Source: an uncultured Lachnospiraceae bacterium (lineage in GTDB: Bacteria > Bacillota > Clostridia > Lachnospirales > Lachnospiraceae). Taken from it: a DNA stretch of 32,898 nucleotides. Below the pieces are notes generated by a model. That model searched no databases, was not told the DNA's origin, and was given only the letters and a program-made list of their open reading frames with translations. Each line of letters begins with the position of its first letter. The first letter of the stretch is position 1. This document shows positions 8,964 through 15,109 of the stretch, piece after piece. Location: assembly GCA_902793335.1 (NCBI GenBank), contig CADBCZ010000038.1, positions 1 to 32,898 on the forward strand. Direction: 5' to 3'. A program made the position numbers and the translations under genes.

Positions 8964-11077
8964 AATAATTCCTCCTTATATACATTCTTATTTTCTGTAT
9001 TTTTACTTAACTTAACATTGCGAAGTCCCCATGTTGTCTTACAAATTATCGGATCAAATATCCAAAGCAATGCCGGGAGCACAGTTACTACCACTATTAC
9101 ACTTATTACAGCGCCACGTGCAAGAAGTGTACATATTGAACCTATCATATCAATACTTGAGTAAAGTGTTATACCAAATGTAGCTGCAAAGAAACATGAA
9201 CCACTGATTATTATTGATTTGATAGATGCTTTATGCGCTATAGAAACTGCCTCTTTCTTTCCCTTGCCAAGACCTCTTTCTTTCAAGTATCTCGACGTCA
9301 TCAATATCGCATAATCAACTGTTGCCCCTAATTGAATACTTCCTATTACAATGCTTGCCACAAACACCAGCGAAGTATTGCTGTAATATGGAAATGACAT
9401 ATTCACAAATATGGCAAACTCAATAACAGCAACCAGAATAATCGGAAGGGATATTGATTTAAATGTGAACAATATGATTATAAATATCGCCGCTATGGAA
9501 AGGTAATTAACCCTCTTAAGATCTATGTTTGTCGTATCCATAAGATCCTTAGTTAAAGGAGCCTCTCCGATTACCATTGATGACTCATCAACTTTTTTCG
9601 CAATTTGGGTAAGTTTTTCAATCTGCTCATTTACCTCATCAGATGCAGTCTGATAATTAGAACATACAAACATCAATTCATAATTATCACTCGATAGCAT
9701 TTCTTTATATTTCTTAGGCACCATCGATTCCGGCACATCAGCGCCAAGAACTGAATTCATACCTATAACCCATTTAACTCCATCAACCTTCTTCATATTC
9801 TCAATAGCCTTGGTCTTCTCACTTGAATCAAGTCCTGACGGTAACATGACAATGTGCATTACACTCATATTAAACTCATCCTCAAGTTTTCTGTTTGCTA
9901 TTGAAGATGGAAGATCCTCAGGCAAACCTCTGTCAAGGTTGTAATAGATAGAAACATTGTTATTACCATGGGCTGCCGGAATAAATGCAATCACAAACAA
10001 TACAATAGCTACCCATCTATGTTTTAACAGGAAATCAGACAGTTTCTTAAATTCAGGAATCCACTCTCTATGACTATATCTTTCAATCTGCTTGTCAAAC
10101 ACGAGGATGAGACACGGAAGAACAGTAACGCATACTATAACTCCCAGCAAAACACCCTTCGACATTACAATACCCAAATCCTTACCAAGTGCAAATGTCA
10201 TAACACACAGGGCCATAAATCCTGCCACCGTTGTAAGTGAACTTCCGCATACCGATACAAATGTATTGGAAATTGCATGAGCCATAGCTCTCTCTTTACT
10301 GTCTGAATATTTAATCTTATTTGCCCTATAACTTTCCAGAAGAAAGATCGAGTAATCCATTGTTACTCCTAACTGAAGAACCGCAGTCAGGGCAGTTGTG
10401 ATATAACTGGTTTCACCAAGAAAACAGTTAGTACCCAGATTATACAAAACCGCAAGCCCGATTCCCGAAAGGAAAATGATTGGTGTAAAAAAAGAATCCA
10501 TTGTAATTATCAACACTACCAGAGTAGATATTGCTGCTATGACCACATATATCGGAATCTGAGAAAGTGCCAGATCCTTAACATCTGTTACCAATGCCGT
10601 CATACCGGATACAAAACATTGTTCATTTACCGTCTTTCTAATCTCCGTTACCGCATTCATAGAGTTATCTGAGGAAGTAGTATCATCAAACAATGCTATC
10701 ATCATGGTGGCATCACCATTAAATATCGCTTTCTGATATTCCTCAGGAAGCATCTCATATGGAATGGTGATATCCATTATACTGTCATACCAAATTACAT
10801 CCTCAACATGGTCTATCTTCATGAGTTTTTCCTTCAGGGCACTTACATCCTTCATCTCCATGCCTTCAACTATAATCATCGAGAAACCGCCCATGCCAAA
10901 TTCATCAACCATTATATTCTGTCCCGATACAGTCTCTAATGACTCCGGGAGATAGCTCAACAGATCATAATTGGTTCTTGTCTTTATCATTCCTATCACA
11001 GATGGAATAATAAGTAAAATGCTCAAAATAATAATTAATGCTTTATGTCTGGTTATCCATTTACCAACAGCTATCAT
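8960..11077 (-). CDS. MmpL/RND family exporter
   Basis: A 705-residue integral membrane transporter of the RND superfamily, MMPL type, powered by the proton gradient. It has two similar halves, each with one membrane helix, an outer domain of about 130-150 residues and a block of five helices. The paired signature helices GVTMDYSIFLLESYRA and GATVDYAILMTSRYLKERG carry the Asp-Tyr pair typical of MmpL proton relay helices. I chose the ATG at 11077 (IAVGKWITRHK) because AGGAG lies ten bases upstream; the longer TTG frame would start on the ribosome site. It is the first gene of an operon with a surface heptad-repeat protein and a TetR regulator. Substrates in this family are lipids or hydrophobic toxic compounds; which one applies here cannot be told. 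Confidence 0.92.
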   Translation of the reverse strand: MIAVGKWITRHKALIIILSILLIIPSVIGMIKTRTNYDLLSYLPESLETVSGQNIMVDEFGMGGFSMIIVEGMEMKDVSALKEKLMKIDHVEDVIWYDSIMDITIPYEMLPEEYQKAIFNGDATMMIALFDDTTSSDNSMNAVTEIRKTVNEQCFVSGMTALVTDVKDLALSQIPIYVVIAAISTLVVLIITMDSFFTPIIFLSGIGLAVLYNLGTNCFLGETSYITTALTAVLQLGVTMDYSIFLLESYRANKIKYSDSKERAMAHAISNTFVSVCGSSLTTVAGFMALCVMTFALGKDLGIVMSKGVLLGVIVCVTVLPCLILVFDKQIERYSHREWIPEFKKLSDFLLKHRWVAIVLFVIAFIPAAHGNNNVSIYYNLDRGLPEDLPSSIANRKLEDEFNMSVMHIVMLPSGLDSSEKTKAIENMKKVDGVKWVIGMNSVLGADVPESMVPKKYKEMLSSDNYELMFVCSNYQTASDEVNEQIEKLTQIAKKVDESSMVIGEAPLTKDLMDTTNIDLKRVNYLSIAAIFIIILFTFKSISLPIILVAVIEFAIFVNMSFPYYSNTSLVFVASIVIGSIQLGATVDYAILMTSRYLKERGLGKGKKEAVSIAHKASIKSIIISGSCFFAATFGITLYSSIDMIGSICTLLARGAVISVIVVVTVLPALLWIFDPIICKTTWGLRNVKLSKNTENKNVYKEELL

Positions 11078-11120
11078 TATCTCTCGCTCTCCTTTCAAAA
11101 ATTTCTATACTAATCCAAAA

Positions 11121-11135
11121 ATGAGCATTGGTCAT
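11121..11135 (-). promoter_or_regulatory. Operator site 2 (imperfect) of the MmpL operon
   Basis: ATGAGCA-T-TGGTCAT is the same palindrome as at 11166-11180 with one mismatch in one arm. Its centre is 45 bp from the other site and lies downstream of the predicted transcription start, a position suited to repression. Confidence 0.65.
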
Positions 11136-11148
11136 TTTTGTCCTTAAA

Positions 11149-11180
11149 GAGAATATACTACAAAATTGACCATTGGTCAA
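11149..11180 (-). promoter_or_regulatory. MmpL operon promoter overlapping operator site 1
   Basis: Minus strand: TTGACC, 17-base spacer, TATATT. The -35 box is part of a perfect 7-1-7 palindrome, TTGACCA-T-TGGTCAA (11166-11180). A repressor bound there would block RNA polymerase. The TetR protein encoded by the third gene of this operon is the obvious candidate. Confidence 0.75.
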
Positions 11181-11220
11181 TACTTGATTTTAAAAAATTT
11201 TCTATTTTCTCTTAAGCATC

Positions 11221-11265
11221 AAAAAAACAGCCACAAAATGTTTTTAACTGCATCTTGTGACTGTT
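11221..11265 (-). terminator. Terminator after htrA
   Basis: Minus strand: AACAGTCACAAGATG pairs with CATTTTGTGGCTGTT (15-bp stem, two G-U) and is followed by a run of T. It sits directly after the htrA stop. Confidence 0.88.
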
Positions 11266-11287
11266 CTATATCAACACTTACATATTA

Positions 11288-13009
11288 TTATCTGCCAAAG
11301 TACTCTTCAAACTCACGGAAGAAATCTTCAGGATCAACCTGCTGATAATTATTACCATCTTCTTGCGGTACATCTGCACCATTGTCCTGTGAATCGTCTG
11401 CACTCTCATCACTGTTTTCATTATTGTCTTGTTCCTGCTCATTGTCATCAGAAGATTTGCTGTTCTTATCTGACTTCTTCGACTTGTCGTTCTCATCATC
11501 AGCAGGCATATCCTTCTTAGCACCGAGTTTAACTTTCAAGGTAATCTCCTTGTACTCACCTTTTTCGTTATTTCTCTGGATGACCATTTCTATTTCTTCA
11601 CCGGCTTTCTTCTTAGAAAGAACACTCTGAAGCTCTTCCATGGTAGAGACATCTCTGTCACCAAACTTTGTAATTATGTCACCCGCTTTAAGACCGCATT
11701 TATCTGCTGGAGAGTCCTCAAGAATCTTAACAACATATACACCGTTAGGCATGTTAAAGTTCTTAGCATATTCGTCTGTACTGTCACTTCCTCTTATTCC
11801 GAGATAACCCTGCTCGCTCTCTTTGATCACCTTTTCATTCATAAGGTCATTAATAATTGGAATTGCTTTAGATATCGGAATTGCATATCCCATTCCCTCA
11901 ACAGTGCTATCAACAAACTTCATTGTATTGATTCCGATAACCTCGCCCTTTGAATTAAGCAAAGCTCCACCACTGTTACCCGGATTAATTGCTGCATCTG
12001 TCTGTAATAATTTCATTGTCTTTCCATCAGCATCCACTTCTCTTTCCAATGCACTGATGTATCCAACAGTAACTGACTGACCATATCCCAATGCGTTACC
12101 GATTGCTATTGCAGATTCACCAACTCTTAAATCGTCTGATGAACCAAGTGCTGCAACCTTGATCTTGCTAAGTGTTTCTTCTTCCATTTCATTTACATCT
12201 ATGGCAATTACCGCAAGATCCATTGCTTTGTCAACGCCCTTGACAGTTGCTTCTACTGCGGTTTCGTCACTAAATGATACCGTAAGCTCTTTTGCTCCAT
12301 CTATAACATGATTGTTAGTAGCTATCAATATCTCTTTATCTGTCTGGCCGATAATGATTCCTGAGCCTGCGCCTTCAACCTCCTGCTCATATGACTGGAA
12401 CCATGAACGTACAACCTGAACAGAGGTGTTGGTGATTGAAACTATCGAAGGCATAACCTCTTCTGCAACATCCGCAACATCACTTCCCGATGTGGTTTTA
12501 TCTTTCATTCCACTATCAGCAGTTGTAACCGTCTTGACTTCAGCGTGTTTTACATTAGCACCTGTAGCCTTATTGCCCAAGGCATTGACTCCGAACATCA
12601 CACCACCGGCAACAAGACCAAATGCAGCGGCCTTACCTACAAAAAAACATGCCTTCTTAGCCTTTCCGCTCCCCTGTTTCTTAACCTTTGTTTTCTTCTT
12701 AGGTTTTCCTGCTTCCTGAGGGGCTGTATAATTGTTATCTGTATAAGCTGTCTGACTATATGGATTATTCACATATGGATTGCCGGTCACATACTCTTTC
12801 TGAACCGGTATAGATTCTTTCTCTAAATGATAAGTTGATGTCTCAGAGGAATCTTCCTTAACCTCAGATGCTACGCTGTCAATAACATCTTCTGTGCCAT
12901 TCTTCTTCTCTTCACCAACATTCTCATTAATCACATTCTCATTACTTAAGCTCTCACCGTTCACGCTTTCGTTACTTGTGTTCTCACCATTCATGTTCTC
13001 GTTATCCAT
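11288..13009 (-). CDS. HtrA/DegP-like membrane-anchored serine protease
   Basis: An S1C-family surface quality-control protease, 573 residues. The order is: a cytoplasmic N-tail of about 120 residues, first rich in Asn/Glu/Gly repeats (NEN, NGE) and then Lys-rich; one membrane anchor (about 119-145); a trypsin-like domain with His234 (NNHVID), Asp264 (DLAVI) and Ser346 (PGNSGGAL); one PDZ domain (LGIRG, then SPADKCGLKAGDII); and a long acidic Ser/Asp/Glu/Asn tail of about 75 residues. The catalytic triad is complete. I start at the ATG at 13009, with AGGCAGG eight bases upstream. It is monocistronic between two terminators. TCACAAA direct repeats in phase upstream suggest control by a response regulator, as htrA genes often have. 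The long acidic tail after the PDZ is unusual. Confidence 0.93.
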   Translation of the reverse strand: MDNENMNGENTSNESVNGESLSNENVINENVGEEKKNGTEDVIDSVASEVKEDSSETSTYHLEKESIPVQKEYVTGNPYVNNPYSQTAYTDNNYTAPQEAGKPKKKTKVKKQGSGKAKKACFFVGKAAAFGLVAGGVMFGVNALGNKATGANVKHAEVKTVTTADSGMKDKTTSGSDVADVAEEVMPSIVSITNTSVQVVRSWFQSYEQEVEGAGSGIIIGQTDKEILIATNNHVIDGAKELTVSFSDETAVEATVKGVDKAMDLAVIAIDVNEMEEETLSKIKVAALGSSDDLRVGESAIAIGNALGYGQSVTVGYISALEREVDADGKTMKLLQTDAAINPGNSGGALLNSKGEVIGINTMKFVDSTVEGMGYAIPISKAIPIINDLMNEKVIKESEQGYLGIRGSDSTDEYAKNFNMPNGVYVVKILEDSPADKCGLKAGDIITKFGDRDVSTMEELQSVLSKKKAGEEIEMVIQRNNEKGEYKEITLKVKLGAKKDMPADDENDKSKKSDKNSKSSDDNEQEQDNNENSDESADDSQDNGADVPQEDGNNYQQVDPEDFFREFEEYFGR

Positions 13010-13112
13010 GATCAAAACCTGCCTTTCATATGCGAACCGTTATTAACGACTGATATGTATGTGTCGTCTCTGTCCGCTTCATATTTATCTTATGTGGCTT
13101 ATCTTACTAACC

Positions 13113-13154
13113 ATTTGTGACCAATTTGTGACGGAATTTTTTCACTTTTGTGAT
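13113..13154 (-). promoter_or_regulatory. Phased direct repeats upstream of htrA
   Basis: Three copies of a TCACAAA word on the minus strand: GTCACAAAT at 13113-13121, GTCACAAAT at 13124-13132 and ATCACAAAA at 13146-13154. The starts are 11 and 22 bp apart, so all face the same side of the helix. This is typical of OmpR-type response-regulator sites. No clear -35 is visible next to them, which fits an activated promoter. Confidence 0.5.
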
Positions 13155-13174
13155 TATTACATTTAAAAAAGATT

Positions 13175-13202
13175 GAAAAAAGGAGGACTCAATAGTCCTC
13201 CT
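13175..13202 (-). terminator. Terminator of the activase/dehydratase-like operon
   Basis: Minus strand AGGAGGACT-ATTG-AGTCCTCCT followed by TTTTTT: a perfect 9-bp stem. It contains the stop codon of the 89-residue gene, so termination is immediate. Confidence 0.9.
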
Positions 13203-13458
13203 CAATAACCTGAAAATCCAGATAGTCAAAATCAATAGTTTCTATAAAGCTGTCACTGGTAAATCTTGTTCTGGAATGTCTGATAAAATCCTTCTTATTA
13301 ATCTCGAGCCATATAGGTTTTGCAAGATCAAATTCATAACACATCTTTTCCAATGCGTCATACACCTTCTTGGTTCTCGACAAAGAAAAATCATAATTCT
13401 CGACCACAGTATCTCTTACTAAATGGTTATCTTTAATTAATTTTCCCCAAATACGCAT
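13189..13458 (-). CDS. Conserved-looking small protein of unknown function (89 aa)
   Basis: I do not recognise a domain. The protein starts MRIWGKLIKDNHLVRD and is mixed in charge, with no membrane segment or signal. It ends in an acidic FQVIEEDY tail; WLEINKKDF and RFTSDSFIETIDF look like short beta strands. It is probably cytoplasmic. AAAGGAAATGG gives a ribosome site, and the gene starts 14 bases after the stop of the dehydratase-like gene. It is the last member of that operon, ending inside the terminator hairpin. Tight linkage suggests it assists the activase/dehydratase-like pair, but this is only context. Confidence 0.8.
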   Translation of the reverse strand: MRIWGKLIKDNHLVRDTVVENYDFSLSRTKKVYDALEKMCYEFDLAKPIWLEINKKDFIRHSRTRFTSDSFIETIDFDYLDFQVIEEDY

Positions 13459-13472
13459 ATTGCCATTTCCTT

Positions 13473-14810
13473 TTATTCTGATTCTCTTGCAACAGCAAGC
13501 ATAAGTTTAATACGATTTTCCTGATTAACCTTGGTTGCACCCGGATCATAATCAATAGGAACAATATTAGCCTGCGGATAAATCTCTTTAACCTTTCTTA
13601 TCATACCTTTTCCAACTATATGATTAGGCAGGCAACCAAATGGCTGAGCACAGATTATATTCTCATATCCCGACTCAGACAGCTCTAACATCTCTGCTGT
13701 AAGAAGCCATCCTTCACCCATTTTATTGCCAAGTCCAACGACACCTGTAATAAGCTCCTTAATATGTGCATACTTTGATGGCGGCATAAAATCACTGTAC
13801 TTAGATACGCAATCATATAACATTCCTTCAAGCATCTCACAATATTTCATAAGAGCCTGTACAACCTTCTTCTTAGCCGGATTACCACCGTAAAGATTAA
13901 TATCCTCAATACGGTTGTCAATCTTAAACATCATAAATCCCATTACACCCGGAACCATAACCTCACAGTTCTGCTCAACTAAGAAATTCTCAAGGTCATT
14001 ATTAGCCATCGAAGAATATTTAACATATATCTCACCGACGATTCCAACCTTAGTCTTAGGCTCTTTGTTAAGTTTTATCTTATTGAAATCCTCAACAATA
14101 GCACGCATGTTTCTCTCCATACCCTTTGGAGTATAACCTTTTCTATGCCTGAATTGAGAAGACAATTCCTTAACCCATTTTGCAATAAGTTCATCTGCCT
14201 CACCCTTATTGACTTCGTAAGAACGCACCTGATTTTTGAGGAGCATAAATAAGTCACCGTAGGTAAGACCGATAAGAGCCTGATATAACATCTCTAGAGT
14301 CAACTTAAAACCACTGTTGCTCTCAAGTCCCGAAAGGTTCAATGATATTACAGGGACCTGTGAAAGGCCTGCCTTTACAAGAGCCTTTCTAAGTAAATGA
14401 ATATAGTTAGACGCACGACAACCGCCTCCGGTCTGAGTTATCATCAGTGCAACTTTATTGACATCATATTTTCCGCTCTGTAATGCGCTGATCATCTGAC
14501 CGATAACAAGAAGTGCCGGGTAACAGGTGTCATTGTGTACATATTTAAGTCCTGTATCAACCACACGTCTTCCTGTATTCTTTAAGAGTCCTACTTTATA
14601 TCCGTTCTGTAAAAATATATTTCTGAGGAGTTTGAAATGAACAGGAAGCATATCCGGAATAAGAATTGTATAATCCTTCTTCATTTCCTTTGTAAACTCC
14701 ACACGTCCATCAAGACTACCGTTAGGAGTGCCTCCCGCACCAATATTAACATTACAGGTGTTGTCTGCATCAGCAACATTTCTGTTTGAAGTATTCTCTT
14801 TTTTACTCAC
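13473..14810 (-). CDS. 2-hydroxyglutaryl-CoA dehydratase D-component-like protein
   Basis: A 445-residue protein related to the HgdB/BcrB fold, which holds iron-sulfur clusters and receives low-potential electrons from an ATP-driven activase. Cysteines sit in family-like motifs: Cys96 (NDTCYPALL), Cys131 (GGGCRASNY) and a C-terminal CAQPFGCLPNH. I start at the GTG at 14810 because AGGAGG lies nine bases upstream; the ATG ten codons earlier has no ribosome site. The first 30 residues are rich in Asn/Gly and look linker-like. In many Clostridia the equivalent region is the C-terminal part of one large protein of about 1,400 residues; here it is separate, and a 105-bp repeat lies between it and the activase gene. 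The real substrate is unknown. Confidence 0.85.
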   Translation of the reverse strand: MSKKENTSNRNVADADNTCNVNIGAGGTPNGSLDGRVEFTKEMKKDYTILIPDMLPVHFKLLRNIFLQNGYKVGLLKNTGRRVVDTGLKYVHNDTCYPALLVIGQMISALQSGKYDVNKVALMITQTGGGCRASNYIHLLRKALVKAGLSQVPVISLNLSGLESNSGFKLTLEMLYQALIGLTYGDLFMLLKNQVRSYEVNKGEADELIAKWVKELSSQFRHRKGYTPKGMERNMRAIVEDFNKIKLNKEPKTKVGIVGEIYVKYSSMANNDLENFLVEQNCEVMVPGVMGFMMFKIDNRIEDINLYGGNPAKKKVVQALMKYCEMLEGMLYDCVSKYSDFMPPSKYAHIKELITGVVGLGNKMGEGWLLTAEMLELSESGYENIICAQPFGCLPNHIVGKGMIRKVKEIYPQANIVPIDYDPGATKVNQENRIKLMLAVARESE

Positions 14811-14844
14811 AGTAATCTTCCTCCTATTGTTTTCTTTCATTTGC

Positions 14845-14950
14845 AAATTGGGGTTTGTAGGGATGTTTTATTATCTTTTTACGGACGCCGTATTACGATA
14901 TATTATGGTTTATTTTTATGTCTTGATTGTCCGTAGATAAGAGTTTCTAA
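14845..14950 (-). repeat. 105-bp dispersed repeat, copy 2
   Basis: Inverted copy of 1-105 at about 93 percent identity, lying between the 973-residue activase gene and the 445-residue dehydratase-like gene. Read on the minus strand it runs from TTAGAAACTC to CAATTT, just before the ribosome site of the downstream gene. In this copy TACGGAC and GTCCGTA could pair over about 44 bases; the pairing is lost in copy 1, so it is probably not a required structure. Confidence 0.85.
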
Positions 14951-15109
14951 GTACTCCGTATACGTTTTTCTATAATACGCGAACGGGTCCCGCAGCAATT
15001 ATGACTGTCACTGGAGCCGTAAACAATATAAATATCTATAAAAGTTTCGACCACAACTTATAATCAATTCATAATTGTGCGTCTGTCATTCAAACAGCTT
15101 AATCAAACC
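14951..15109. other. Non-coding remainder of the activase/dehydratase gap
   Basis: No ORF or terminator is visible. The stretch carries GGACCCG-type GC-rich words unlike other gaps here. Right after the activase stop it has AAATTAGGGTTTG, a 13-base match to the purF-side end of repeat copy 1, perhaps the edge of another partial repeat. Confidence 0.4.

Noticed and set aside
8659-9015. Plus-strand frames of up to 118 codons opposite the heptad-repeat and MmpL genes
   Set aside because: They are antisense shadows of strongly coding minus-strand genes, without ribosome sites.
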